The position numbers and the translations under genes are program-made. Below are positions 25,966 to 35,040 of a stretch of DNA of 64,000 nt, piece by piece. The first letter of the stretch is position 1; each line of letters opens with the position of its first letter. Below the pieces are notes generated by a model. That model searched no databases, had not been told where the DNA came from, and was given only the letters and a program-made list of their open reading frames with translations. The DNA comes from Mesorhizobium onobrychidis (GTDB lineage Bacteria > Pseudomonadota > Alphaproteobacteria > Rhizobiales > Rhizobiaceae): positions 4,259,501 through 4,323,500 of the forward strand of contig NZ_CP062229.1 of NCBI RefSeq assembly GCF_024707545.1. The letters are read 5' to 3'.

Positions 25966-27441
25966 ATGAATGCGATAACGAAGATTGGCACGTTTGACGA
26001 TGCGGACCTGTTCCGCCAGCAGGCGTTGATTGGCGGTGTGTGGCGGGAAACGGATACAAAGGTCGTCGTCGATGTCACCAATCCTGCCACCCTGAATGTT
26101 CTTGGCAGCGTTCCCGACATGGGCGGCGACGAGACCAGGGCCGCGATCGGTGCTGCGGCCGAGGCATTCAAAAGCTGGAAGAAGACGACCCATGCCGAGC
26201 GTGCGAGACTGCTGGAGCGATGGCACGACCTCATTCGCCAGCACGAACAGGATTTGGCGCTTCTGCTGACGCTGGAGCAGGGTAAGCCGCTTGCCGAGGC
26301 GTCGGCGGAAATCCGCTACGGCGCATCTTTCGTGAAATGGTTTGCGGAGGAGGCGCGCCGGATCGGTGGCTCGACCATTCCATCACCCACCGCCGATCGC
26401 CGCATTCTGGTTCTCAAGGAAGCAGTCGGCGTCTGCGCCATCATCACCCCGTGGAATTTCCCCAATGCGATGATCACGCGCAAGGTGGCGCCCGCCCTTG
26501 CCGCCGGCTGCACGGTGGTGATCAAGCCGTCGGAGTTCACACCCTTTTCGGCGCTCGCGCTCGGCGTGCTGGCGGAGCGAGCGGGCATCCCGGCCGGCGT
26601 TATCAACATCGTGACCGGCATGCCGGGAGAGATCGGCAAGGAACTGATGGCCAACGAGACGGTGCGCAAGATCTCGTTCACCGGTTCGACCCGCGTCGGC
26701 GCGCTTTTGATGAAGGGCGCCGCCGACGGCATCAAAAGGCTCAGCCTCGAGCTCGGCGGGAACGCGCCTTTCATCGTCTTCGATGACGCAGATCTCGATC
26801 TCGCCGTCGAAGGCGCGGTAGACTCCAAATTTCGCAATGGCGGCCAGACTTGCGTCTGTGCCAACCGCATTCTTGTGCAGGCCGGCATCTATGAGGCGTT
26901 TGCTGCGAAGCTCGCCAGCCGAGTTGCAGACATGAAGGTTGGCGCCGGTACAGAGGAGGGCGTCGTCATCGGGCCGATGATCAATGGTGCCGCCATCGAG
27001 AAGATCGAGCGGCATGTCGCCGATGCTTTGGAGAAAGGGGCCCGGATAATTGCCCGGAGCGAAGCAGTGCCGGAAGGCAAGCAATACGCCCGGCCTATTC
27101 TGCTCGGCGACGCCACGACCGAAATGCTGCTGGCGTCGGAAGAGACGTTCGGGCCCGTTGCGCCGTTGTTCCGTTTTGAAACCGAGGAGGAAGCCATCGC
27201 GATCGCCAATGGAACACCCTTCGGCCTTGCCGCCTATTTCTACACGGAAAACCTCAAACGATCGTGGCGTGTGGCCGAGGCGCTGGAGTTCGGCATGGTC
27301 GGACTCAACACCGGTCTGATCTCGACGGAGGTCGCGCCGTTCGGCGGTGTGAAGCAATCGGGGCTGGGGCGCGAAGGATCGCAACTGGGGATTGAGGAAT
27401 ATCTGGAGGTCAAGACGCTTCACGTCGGCGGGTTGAATTAG
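25966..27441 (+). CDS. gabD: NAD(P)-dependent succinate-semialdehyde dehydrogenase (GabD-type)
   Basis: 491 aa. Standard aldehyde dehydrogenase signatures: P-W-N-F-P, the cofactor loop F-T-G-S-T-R-V-G, E-L-G-G-N-A-P (catalytic Glu region), and G-Q-T-C-V-C-A-N-R with the catalytic Cys. The C-terminal F-G-G-V-K-Q-S-G-L-G-R-E-G-S is typical of GabD, which oxidises succinate semialdehyde to succinate. It would drain a C4 semialdehyde into the TCA cycle, fitting 4-aminobutyrate-like or polyamine catabolism. The stop TAG coincides with the left TA boundary of an IS630 element; since the element carries TA plus G at this end, the stop codon was kept. Confidence 0.9.
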   Translation: MNAITKIGTFDDADLFRQQALIGGVWRETDTKVVVDVTNPATLNVLGSVPDMGGDETRAAIGAAAEAFKSWKKTTHAERARLLERWHDLIRQHEQDLALLLTLEQGKPLAEASAEIRYGASFVKWFAEEARRIGGSTIPSPTADRRILVLKEAVGVCAIITPWNFPNAMITRKVAPALAAGCTVVIKPSEFTPFSALALGVLAERAGIPAGVINIVTGMPGEIGKELMANETVRKISFTGSTRVGALLMKGAADGIKRLSLELGGNAPFIVFDDADLDLAVEGAVDSKFRNGGQTCVCANRILVQAGIYEAFAAKLASRVADMKVGAGTEEGVVIGPMINGAAIEKIERHVADALEKGARIIARSEAVPEGKQYARPILLGDATTEMLLASEETFGPVAPLFRFETEEEAIAIANGTPFGLAAYFYTENLKRSWRVAEALEFGMVGLNTGLISTEVAPFGGVKQSGLGREGSQLGIEEYLEVKTLHVGGLN

Positions 27442-28495
27442 AGCGGGGATGAATTGAGTCTGAATCGAAAGGGGATTCCCGAAGGCGAGCAAATCTGATT
27501 CAACCTGCTGGCTGGGTCAGGAGGCCAGCATGGATGGGCAAGCCTTACTCGATGGATCTTCGCACGCGGGTGGTAGCGTCGGTTGAGCAGGAGGGCCTGT
27601 CGCGACGTCAGGCGGCAGAGCGCTACGGGGTTGGAATCAGCACGGTCATCCGATGGGTGCGCCGCTTGCGCGAGACGAACAAGCTGACACCCGGCAAGAT
27701 GGGTGGGCACAGACCGAAGAAGATTGCCGGAGAGCATCGGGAGTGGCTGCTGCGGCGCTGCCGGGCGGCGGAGTTCACACTGCGCGGTCTTGTGGCCGAG
27801 CTTGGCGATCACGGCCTGAAGGTCGATTACCGCTCGGTGTGGGAGTTCGTTCACGCCGAGAAGCTCAGTCACAAAAAAAGACGCTGATCGCCAGTGAGCA
27901 GGATCGCCCGGATGTGGCGCGCCGGCGGGCACAGTGGGTAAAGTATCAGGACCGCATCGATCCTTCCCGCCTGGTGTTCATCGACGAGACCTGGACCAAG
28001 ACCAATATGGCGCCGCTCAGAGGATGGGCGCCGCGCGGCGAGAGGATCAAGGCCAAGGTGCCGCACGGTCATTGGAAGACCATGACCTTCTTGGCGGCAC
28101 TGCGCCACGACCGTGTCGATGCACCATGGCTGATCGACGGACCGATCAACGGCGAGCGTTTCCAGCTCTATGTCGATGCGGTTCTCGTCCCAACCCTCAA
28201 GCCCGGTGACATCGTCATCATGGACAATCTCGGTTCGCACAAGGGCAAGGCCGTGCGCCGTGCCATCCGCTCGGCCGGCGCCAGGCTGTTCTTGCTGCCC
28301 AAATACTCCCCCGACCTCAACCCTATTGAGAAATTCTTCGCCAAGCTCAAGCATTGGCTGCGCAAGGCTGCCAAGCGAACGGTCGAGACCGTCTGTGACG
28401 CCATCGGCCAAATCCTCGGCACTGTCACTTCAACCGAATGCAGAAATTACTTCATCGAGGCCGGCTATGCGCCAACCTAAATTCATCCCGCTCTA
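27439..28495 (+). mobile_element. IS630-family insertion sequence (second, different element)
   Basis: An element of about 1.06 kb, bounded by TA at 27439-27440 and 28494-28495. The imperfect terminal repeats read TAGAGCGGGGATGAATTGAG at the left and TAGAGCGGGATGAATTTAG (reverse complement) at the right, with a one-base length difference. It carries two overlapping frames of one transposase joined by a -1 frameshift. It is distinct in sequence from the element at 6758. It separates gabD from the bidirectional-looking terminator at 28535. Confidence 0.88.
27534..28480 (+). CDS. IS630-family transposase made by -1 frameshift
   Basis: The first frame (27534-27887, 117 aa) has an HTH: S-R-R-Q-A-A-E-R-Y-G-V-G-I-S-T-V-I-R-W. 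The second frame encodes the DDE domain: V-F-I-D-E-T-W-T-K-T (first Asp), I-V-I-M-D-N-L-G-S-H-K (second Asp) and D-L-N-P-I-E-K-F-F (Glu). They join at a run of seven A's followed by G (27873-27880), in a classic A AAA AAG slippery context; slipping back one base gives K-K-T-L-I-A-S. The first frame would otherwise end at TGA 27885-27887. Frameshifted IS630 transposases are known, so this is likely functional rather than broken. Start ATG 27534 has a GGAGG upstream. Confidence 0.88.
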
Positions 28496-28534
28496 GAGGC
28501 CTTTTCGGAATCTCAAGAGCGAGACAAGCAATGA

Positions 28535-28561
28535 GAAAGGGGCGGCCGAACCGCCCCTTTC
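28535..28561. terminator. Perfect hairpin between convergent genes
   Basis: GAAAGGGGCGG (28535-28545) and CCGCCCCTTTC (28551-28561) form an 11-bp stem with a 5-nt loop. It lies between gabD (before the IS insertion) and the leftward HAD gene. The T-tract is weak on both strands, but position and stability fit a shared terminator. Confidence 0.68.
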
Positions 28562-28606
28562 TGATTCGATACTTCGGATGCCGCGATGGCCGGAGGCCCG
28601 CCAGCC

Positions 28607-29296
28607 TCAAGCAACTTCCCGAACGGGCTCCAGTCCGACGGCGGCGGCCAGACCTCCGATATCCTTGATCTCGGTATATTCGTAGAAGGGGTTCGCGGGC
28701 TCGTGGCCGCGATTCACCCAGACCTTGCTCTTGATACCGAGATCATAGGCGGTCATAAGATCGTAGCGGAATGAGGACGACACATGCGTAATGTCCTCAG
28801 GGTCGCAGCCGAGCTTGTCGAACATATATTCGAAACCCTTCATCAGCGGCTTATAGGCGCCAACCTCTTCGGCGGTGATGACGGTGTGAAAGGGCGCGCC
28901 GAGCTTTTCCACATTCGACATGATCAGGCTGTTCATGGAGTTGGACAGGATCACCAGTGGGATTTCCTTGGCCACTCTGGACAGGCCCGCCGGGACGTCG
29001 GGGTGCGGACCCCAGGTTGGCACTTCGTCATAGATGCGTTGGGCATCTTCGGGTTTGAACTGGATACCGATGCGCTTGCAGCTGCGTTCGATGGAATTCT
29101 GCACCACCTCGAGGAAGGGTTTCCATGGCCCCAGCACCTCGTCAAGGCGATAGCCTCTAAAAGCCTCCACGAAGCTGGCCATTGCCTCTGGGGAGAGGCG
29201 CTCGCCGTAGACGCGCCTCGCGGCACCGGCCATATCGAAATTGGTGAGCGTGCCGTAGCAGTCGAAGGTGATGTATTTCGGTCTGAACGTCGACAT
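28607..29296 (-). CDS. HAD-superfamily hydrolase (haloacid dehalogenase type II-like), paralogue 1
   Basis: 229 aa, start ATG 29294-29296 with AGGAGG nine bases upstream. Motif I is Y-I-T-F-D-C-Y-G-T-L (nucleophile Asp), motif II is V-I-L-S-N-S, motif III has Lys in G-A-Y-K-P, and the late motif is H-V-S-S-S-F-R-Y-D-L. The cap is the size found in L-2-haloacid dehalogenases, but related members remove phosphate. The gene at 55571 is a close paralogue with a His in place of the motif I Tyr (D-C-H-G-T-L). No haloacid-specific context is visible, so dehalogenation is only one option. Confidence 0.85.
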   Translation of the reverse strand: MSTFRPKYITFDCYGTLTNFDMAGAARRVYGERLSPEAMASFVEAFRGYRLDEVLGPWKPFLEVVQNSIERSCKRIGIQFKPEDAQRIYDEVPTWGPHPDVPAGLSRVAKEIPLVILSNSMNSLIMSNVEKLGAPFHTVITAEEVGAYKPLMKGFEYMFDKLGCDPEDITHVSSSFRYDLMTAYDLGIKSKVWVNRGHEPANPFYEYTEIKDIGGLAAAVGLEPVREVA

Positions 29297-29617
29297 GGCG
29301 ACCATCCTCCTAGTTTTCTCGGCACAGCGTGCCTGTACCGCAATCACCTTAGTCGGAGATCTGGAAGACTAACGGCCGCATTCGCCGCGACCTGAAGCAG
29401 ATCGTTTCGTATTGCATCGCCGGTTTGGCAGAGAGTTGCGCCAGATGTCCTTTCGAGCTTTGGGAGCAGCGCGGCCTGTCGGCCATGCTTCGGCAGAAGA
29501 TGCGGCGCGAGCGGCGAGGGATAGTGAAAACGCGTGGCGCATGGCTGCCGGTCGGGAGGAACTGCTGTCTTTGGTGGTCTACCGTAAGCACCTGAAGACG
29601 AAGGCCGGAAATTCATC
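29297..29617. other. Divergent promoter region, no gene recognised
   Basis: About 320 bp between the leftward HAD gene and the rightward GNAT gene. Apart from the HAD ribosome site (AGGAGG at 29306-29311) I see no defined operator or terminator. A 69-codon frame here lacks coding features. Confidence 0.4.
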
Positions 29618-30460
29618 ATGACCACACAACAGATCATCCTTGAAGAGATGACACCGGGGCACCTGGAAGGTGCTGTCGAGTTGTCTCGCCAAGTTAAATG
29701 GCCGCATCGCCGCGAGGATTGGGAGCTGGTCCAGTCGGTCAGCCGGGGGATCGTCGCTTTGGAAGAAGAACGCGTGGTGGCGACCATCATGATGACCCCC
29801 TACGGCGACGATGCCGCCGCCATCAACATGGTGATCGTTGATGCGGCCATGCGCGGCCGCGGGCTCGGCCGAAAGATGATGGAAGAGGCGCTTGCCAAGG
29901 CGGGTGAGCGCACTTGTTGCCTGGCGGCGACACGGGAAGGCCTGCCGCTCTATGAGAAGCTGGGCTTCGTCACGACTGGCGAGATCGTACAGCATCAGGG
30001 CGAGGCATTGCCTGTTTCAGCGCCGGCACGTGTATCCTGGGCCGAGAGCGGCGATCTTGCCCGCCTCGGGGTTCTGGATCGCGAGGCATTTGGCCATGAC
30101 CGTTCGGCGCTGATGAAGCTGCTTCGCGAGCGCGCGAAGTTCGCTGTCATTCGCGATGAAGGCGATACCCAGGCCTTTTCCGCCATCCGGCCATTCGGCC
30201 GGGGGCTGGTCATCGGGCCGGTGGTGGCGAGAAACGGTACCGAGGCCAAAGCCCTGATCGACTTTCTGCTCGCCCATCATCAGGGCAAGTTCGTCCGTGT
30301 CGATACCGACGTTTCAACGGATCTTGCTGAATGGCTCACCGGGCGCGGGCTCGCGCACGTCGGCGGTGGGATCACGATGCGACGCTCCATGGCCACGCAC
30401 AAAGAAAGCAAGCCCGCGCATCACCGCACATATGCGTTGGTCAGTCAGGCACTCGGTTGA
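29618..30460 (+). CDS. Tandem-GNAT acetyltransferase, paralogue B
   Basis: 280 aa, same architecture as the proteins at 21178 and 43637: W-P-H-R-R-E-D-W (about residues 28-35), an acetyl-CoA-loop-like R-G-R-G-L-G-R-K (about residues 79-86), and the second-half marker F-G-R-G-L-V-I-G-P-V-V-A. A nearby helix reads G-K-F-V-R-V-D. It is followed after 13 nt by a class III aminotransferase, so it probably acts on the same amino compound, for example by trapping a toxic amine. Substrate unknown. Confidence 0.82.
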   Translation: MTTQQIILEEMTPGHLEGAVELSRQVKWPHRREDWELVQSVSRGIVALEEERVVATIMMTPYGDDAAAINMVIVDAAMRGRGLGRKMMEEALAKAGERTCCLAATREGLPLYEKLGFVTTGEIVQHQGEALPVSAPARVSWAESGDLARLGVLDREAFGHDRSALMKLLRERAKFAVIRDEGDTQAFSAIRPFGRGLVIGPVVARNGTEAKALIDFLLAHHQGKFVRVDTDVSTDLAEWLTGRGLAHVGGGITMRRSMATHKESKPAHHRTYALVSQALG

Positions 30461-30473
30461 ATCGGAGGAAGAA

Positions 30474-31850
30474 ATGCTGGCAAATTCACTGATCGAACTC
30501 GATCGCGCACATCTTGTTCACCCGTTTTCATGCTATCGGAGCCACGAGGAGACGGGCGTGCGGGTGCTTAAATCCGCCAAGGGCGCAACGGTGACCGATG
30601 CAAGCGGGAAAACCCTGCTGGACGGATTCGCCGGTCTATGGTGTGTGAACATCGGCTACGGCCAGGAAAGTGTCGTTGAAGCAGCCGCCAAGCAGCTAAG
30701 AGAGCTTCCCTATGCGACTGGATATTTCGGGCTGGGGTCCGAGCCTGCCATTCGTCTTGCTGCCAGACTTGCCGAACTCGCGCCCGGCGATCTGAACCAT
30801 GTCTATTTCACGCTGGGCGGTTCCGACGCAGTCGACAGCACGATCCGTTTCATTCGCTACTACTACCATGCCAGGGGTACGCCGCAAAAGGACCAGTTCA
30901 TCTCGGTCGAGTATGGCTACCACGGATCCTCTACGGCAGGGTCCGGTCTGACCGCGATCCCCGCTTTCCATGCGGGCTTCGGTGTGCCTTACGACTGGCA
31001 GCACAAGATTCCCTCGCACTACGCCTATCGCAATCCGGTCGGTTCCGATCCGCAGACGATTATCGACGCATCGGTCGCGGCCCTGCGCGCCAAGATCGCG
31101 GAACTCGGCGCGGACCGCGTTGCGGCCTTCTACACCGAACCCATTCAGGGTTCGGGCGGTGTCCTCGTTCCACCGACAGGCTGGCTGAAGGCCCTGCACG
31201 CCGTGTGCAAGGAACACGACATTCTGTTCGTTGCCGACGAAGTCATCACTGCCTTTGGCCGCACCGGTCCGCTCTTCGCCTGTGAAGAGGACGATGTGGT
31301 GCCGGATTTCATAACCACGGCGAAGGGACTGACCTCGGGCTACGTGCCGATGGGCGCAGTCTTCATGTCGGACCATGTCTACAATACGATCGCGGACGGA
31401 GCCGGCAAAGCGCCTGTCGGCCATGGCTACACCTATTCAGCCCATCCCGTGAGCGCGGCGGTGGGGCTGGAATGCCTGCGTCTCTATGAAGAGGGCTTGC
31501 TCGAGAACGGGCGGAAGGCCGGGAAGCGCTTGATGGAAGGCCTTCGCTCGCTCGCCGACCACCCGCTGGTTGGCGATATTCGCGGTCGCGGCATGCTGGC
31601 CGCGGTCGAGTTGGTCACTGACAAGGAGCACAAGACGCCCCTGCCGGCGGCAGCCGATCCGGGTCGCCGTATTTTCGACCGCGCATGGGCGAACGGCCTC
31701 ATCATCCGCGCCTTCAACAGCGGCATCCTGGGCTATGCGCCGCCGCTCTGCTGCACGGAGGACGATATCGATGGAATCCTCGAACGCACGCGGATGACGC
31801 TGGATCAAACCCTCGAAGACAAGAACGTGCGGGCGGCGATGAAAAGATGA
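30474..31850 (+). CDS. Class III PLP aminotransferase (omega-amino acid/diamine type)
   Basis: 458 aa, ATG 30474 with GGAGGAA upstream. Fold-type I landmarks: S-G-K-T-L-L-D-G-F-A-G-L-W, G-S-D-A-V-D-S (phosphate loop), E-Y-G-Y-H-G-S-S, F-V-A-D-E-V-I-T-A-F-G-R-T-G (PLP Asp), and T-T-A-K-G-L-T-S-G-Y (PLP Lys in A-K-G). It resembles beta-alanine:pyruvate or polyamine:pyruvate aminotransferases, which would feed a semialdehyde to GabD-type enzymes. It lies directly after the second GNAT gene. The exact amine substrate cannot be told. Confidence 0.87.
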   Translation: MLANSLIELDRAHLVHPFSCYRSHEETGVRVLKSAKGATVTDASGKTLLDGFAGLWCVNIGYGQESVVEAAAKQLRELPYATGYFGLGSEPAIRLAARLAELAPGDLNHVYFTLGGSDAVDSTIRFIRYYYHARGTPQKDQFISVEYGYHGSSTAGSGLTAIPAFHAGFGVPYDWQHKIPSHYAYRNPVGSDPQTIIDASVAALRAKIAELGADRVAAFYTEPIQGSGGVLVPPTGWLKALHAVCKEHDILFVADEVITAFGRTGPLFACEEDDVVPDFITTAKGLTSGYVPMGAVFMSDHVYNTIADGAGKAPVGHGYTYSAHPVSAAVGLECLRLYEEGLLENGRKAGKRLMEGLRSLADHPLVGDIRGRGMLAAVELVTDKEHKTPLPAAADPGRRIFDRAWANGLIIRAFNSGILGYAPPLCCTEDDIDGILERTRMTLDQTLEDKNVRAAMKR

Positions 31851-31890
31851 TCGTTCAGACTGCCGCCGTATGCGCGGGGCAGCCTCTTCC

Positions 31891-32367
31891 TCATCTGTCG
31901 AATATGGCGTCGAGCGGCAGGTGAGATTTCACGATAGGGGACTTGAGCACCACGAAGCTGAAATATTTGTCGATGCCGATGTCCATTTCGACAAGGCGCT
32001 CCATGACCGTCTGGTATTCGGTGATTCCCGCTGTGACAAACTTCACCAGGTAGTCGTAGCCGCCTGAAACAAGATGGCATTCGATGACGGAATCGATCTT
32101 CTCGACGGTGGCAAGAAACCGCGCGAAGTCGTTCTGCCGATGGTTCCTGAGCGTGATCTCGGTGAAGACCGTCAACGTCTGCCCGAGCTTGGAGACGTCG
32201 ATCTGGGCGGAATAACCGGTGATGAAGCCTTCCGCCTGAAGCTTCTTGACCCGCATCAGGCAGGGGCTCGGTGACAGATACACCAGCTCGGCAAGCTCGA
32301 CGTTGGATATGCGCCCGTTCTTTTGCAGCTCGGAGAGAATTTTGATGTCGATCTTGTCGAGCTTCAT
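31891..32367 (-). CDS. Lrp/AsnC-family regulator
   Basis: 158 aa: an N-terminal HTH (residues 1-60, I-D-I-K-I-L-S-E-L-Q then N-V-E-L-A-E-L and S-P-S-P-C-L-M-R-V-K-K-L) and a C-terminal RAM-type ligand domain (residues 66-150, with S-G-G-Y-D-Y-L-V-K-F as effector loop). Such regulators sense amino acids and typically control nearby transport or catabolic genes. It ends the leftward DAO-dehydrogenase-Lrp operon, starting 10 nt after the dehydrogenase gene, and is convergent with the aminotransferase. Confidence 0.9.
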   Translation of the reverse strand: MKLDKIDIKILSELQKNGRISNVELAELVYLSPSPCLMRVKKLQAEGFITGYSAQIDVSKLGQTLTVFTEITLRNHRQNDFARFLATVEKIDSVIECHLVSGGYDYLVKFVTAGITEYQTVMERLVEMDIGIDKYFSFVVLKSPIVKSHLPLDAIFDR

Positions 32368-32377
32368 CAGAAACCTG

Positions 32378-33457
32378 TCACACGTTCGAACCGCGGATCG
32401 TCCGGCAAACGGCGTCCGTTACTTCCTGCGTGGTCGCGGTGCCACCAACGTCCGGCGTCAGCACGCCTTCCCTTGTCACCGATTCCACAGCGCGCATCAG
32501 CCGGTCGGCCGCTTCGCTTTCGCCCAGATGGTCGAGCATCTGGGCGGCGGTCCAGAAGGTGGCGACAGGGTTGGCGATACCTTTGCCGGCAATGTCGAAC
32601 GCCGAGCCGTGGATAGGCTCGAACATCGAGGGATAGCGCCGCTCGGGATCAATATTGGCGGTCGGCGCTACGCCGAGACTGCCCGCAAGCGCGCCTGCAA
32701 GGTCCGACAATATGTCGGCGTGAAGATTGGTGGCGACGATCGTATCGAGGCTCCGTGGTTTCAGCGTCATCCGCGTCGTCATAGCATCAACCAGCATCTT
32801 GTCCCACGTGACGTCCGGGAATTCCCGTGCCACCTCGGCGGCGATTTCGTCCCACATTACCATGCCGTGACGCTGCGCGTTGGATTTCGTAACAACTGTC
32901 AGGAGCTTTCGCGACCGTGACTGCGCCAGCCGGAATGCATATCGCATGATGCGGGTGACGCCGACGCGCGTGAAGATCGCGACCTCGGTTCCGACCTCCT
33001 CGGGGAGGCCGCGATGGGCGCGGCCGCCGTGGCCCGAATACTCGCCCTCGGAATTCTCCCGCACGATCACCCAATCCAGATCGCCAGGGCCAACGCCCGC
33101 CAGCGGCGAAACAATACCGGGCAATATCCTTGTCGGCCGCACGTTCGCGTATTGATCAAAGCCTTGGCAAATCGGCAGCCGGAGGCCCCAGAGCGTGATA
33201 TCGTCGGGCACATCGGGAGCGCCTACCGCGCCAAAGAAGATAGCGTCGAAGCGCTTCAGTTGCGCCACCCCATCTTCGGGCATCATCCGACCATGGGCCT
33301 TGTAGTAGTCTGAGCCCCAGTCGAAATGCCGGACGCGCAGCTTGAAGTCGCCGCAGCGCTCTTCAAGTGTCTCAAGCGCCTGGAGACCGGCGGCAATGAC
33401 CTCTGGGCCGATCCCGTCGGCCGGAATGGCGGCAATCTCATATTCGCGCATCGTCAC
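32378..33457 (-). CDS. Isocitrate/tartrate/D-malate-type dehydrogenase, paralogue 2
   Basis: 359 aa with A-I-P-A-D-G-I-G-P-E-V near the start, R-E-N-S-E-G-E-Y-S-G-H-G, T-K-S-N-A-Q-R-H-G (catalytic Lys), N-L-H-A-D-I-L-S-D and E-P-I-H-G-S-A. Overall closest in feel to tartrate/D-malate dehydrogenases (DmlA). The first 3 codons (M-T-M) leave two nearby starts. Compared with the paralogue at 24904 the substrate loop is similar, but the region around P-I-C-Q-G-F-D differs from P-I-R-K-G-F-T. It is cotranscribed with the upstream FAD oxidoreductase and downstream Lrp. Confidence 0.87.
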   Translation of the reverse strand: MTMREYEIAAIPADGIGPEVIAAGLQALETLEERCGDFKLRVRHFDWGSDYYKAHGRMMPEDGVAQLKRFDAIFFGAVGAPDVPDDITLWGLRLPICQGFDQYANVRPTRILPGIVSPLAGVGPGDLDWVIVRENSEGEYSGHGGRAHRGLPEEVGTEVAIFTRVGVTRIMRYAFRLAQSRSRKLLTVVTKSNAQRHGMVMWDEIAAEVAREFPDVTWDKMLVDAMTTRMTLKPRSLDTIVATNLHADILSDLAGALAGSLGVAPTANIDPERRYPSMFEPIHGSAFDIAGKGIANPVATFWTAAQMLDHLGESEAADRLMRAVESVTREGVLTPDVGGTATTQEVTDAVCRTIRGSNV

Positions 33458-33537
33458 TTCCCCATTGTTTTCAGTGCTGGCCGCCTCGCGGCCTCGATCT
33501 CGTGTGCGACCGGTTGGACCTTGGCAAATCGGTCTTC

Positions 33538-34863
33538 TCAGAATTCAGCGACCTTGCCCCACGCAGCTGTCTTCAGACGCTCCGGCCGATAGGGACGCGG
33601 ATCGACGATCGGCTCGCTGCCGGTGATGATATCGGCGATCATATGCCCAGCGCCGGGCCCGATCCCGAAGCCGTGGCCGCTAAATCCCGCGGCGAGAAGG
33701 AAGCCCGGAATCCCCTCCACTTCACCGATTGCCGGGATGCCATCGGGCGTGCTGTCGACATAGCCCGCCCAAGCATGAGAAATCGCGACGCGCTGGAGTT
33801 CGGGCAGCAATCCGCAGGCTCTTTGATATGTCAGGCGAATCTGCCTCATGTCAGGTTTAGGGTCGAGAATCCGATTCCGTTCCATTGGTGTCACGTCGTC
33901 AAGTACCCATTTCCTCAGGCTTTCATGACCTTGACGCCAGCCCTCGAACGCTCCCGGGGCCAGACTGCGCCAGCGGCGGGCGAACATGGGCACGAACTCG
34001 CGGCTGAACCTGAGCTGCTGCGGCGTTGGATCGACTCGCGCCCGCCCGCTGATCGCCAGCGCGTATCCACCGTTGCCGCGTCGCGTCAGCGAGACGCGCG
34101 CGGTATGCAGGGCATCCGGCAGGCCATTTGCGCCCGGCGCTACGGCTAGAATGGACTGACGCACGGCAGCTTGCGGGAAACGAATACCAAGCTGGTTGCA
34201 GAAGGAAGAAGCCCACGCGCCTCCGGCCATGACCACGGTCGTTGTCCGGATGGTTCCCGCTTCTGTAACGACGCCGCTGACCCGGCCGGCGCTCAGTTCC
34301 AGCCCGCGCGCCGCGCAATTCTGATGTACCGTGCCGCCGGCCGCCATGATGCCGCGCGCGGCAACGGGCACCGCCTTTGAAGGATCCGCCGTTCCGTCAG
34401 TTGGCGAGAACACGCCGCCTTTCCATTTGCGGCCGGTCGCCTTGCCCCGTTCGGTGGCTTCTTCCGCGCTCAACACATGCGTAGTGACGCCAACCGTCCT
34501 TGCGAAATCGCGCCACTTTGCCCAGCCTGCCAACTCGTTTTCGTCCTGCGAGAGATAGAGCAACCCGCAACGGCGAAAGCCGGTGTCTTCGCCAGTCTCC
34601 TGCGCCACTTTTTCCCAGAGATCGAGGCTCTTGGTTGCCATCGGCAACTCGCGCGCGTCACGGTTCTGCTGGCGGCACCAGCCCCAGTTGCGGCTGGACT
34701 GTTCGGCGGCAACGCGCCCCTTTTCCAGCAGGGCAACGCTGACGCCGCGGCGTGCGAGATAATATGCCGTGAAAACGCCTACCACGCCGCCGCCGATGAC
34801 GACGACGTCCGCCTCGCGAGGCAGGGAAGGGCTACACTCGATGTGCATGAGCGGCGCGGGCAT
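33538..34863 (-). CDS. FAD-dependent DAO-type amino-acid oxidoreductase 1
   Basis: 441 aa from ATG 34861-34863 (GGAG eight bases upstream). FAD motif V-V-V-I-G-G-G-V-V-G at about residue 20, then S-S-R-N-W-G-W-C-R-Q-Q-N-R-D-A-R-E, a block shared with the gene at 49558 and characteristic of one DAO subfamily. The C-terminal flavin end has S-G-H-G-F-G-I-G-P. It probably oxidises a secondary or D-amino acid, leaving an imine. First gene of the leftward operon with the D-malate-type dehydrogenase and Lrp. No cofactor-linked electron carrier is nearby, so whether it is an oxidase or a dehydrogenase is open. Confidence 0.85.
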   Translation of the reverse strand: MPAPLMHIECSPSLPREADVVVIGGGVVGVFTAYYLARRGVSVALLEKGRVAAEQSSRNWGWCRQQNRDARELPMATKSLDLWEKVAQETGEDTGFRRCGLLYLSQDENELAGWAKWRDFARTVGVTTHVLSAEEATERGKATGRKWKGGVFSPTDGTADPSKAVPVAARGIMAAGGTVHQNCAARGLELSAGRVSGVVTEAGTIRTTTVVMAGGAWASSFCNQLGIRFPQAAVRQSILAVAPGANGLPDALHTARVSLTRRGNGGYALAISGRARVDPTPQQLRFSREFVPMFARRWRSLAPGAFEGWRQGHESLRKWVLDDVTPMERNRILDPKPDMRQIRLTYQRACGLLPELQRVAISHAWAGYVDSTPDGIPAIGEVEGIPGFLLAAGFSGHGFGIGPGAGHMIADIITGSEPIVDPRPYRPERLKTAAWGKVAEF

Positions 34864-35040
34864 GGATGGGACTCCGGTAATTTGAAGCATCCTAACCTGC
34901 CGCCTGCAGAGGCAGGCTGCGGAGTTCATGCCTGGACGGAATTTCCTGCGGTTTGCAGTCAATAGAATAGGCAATTGTTGCCGAAAAAGCTCGCTGGCGC
35001 CCAACCTCGCCGGGGCAAGCAGGAGTACACTTCACCCAGC

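Noticed and set aside
28607..29296. Assigning the HAD protein as a true haloacid dehalogenase
   Set aside because: Family resemblance only; no transport or regulatory gene for haloacids, so the specific function was left open.
29412..29621. A 69-codon rightward frame between the HAD and GNAT genes
   Set aside because: It ends inside the GNAT start region and has no family features.
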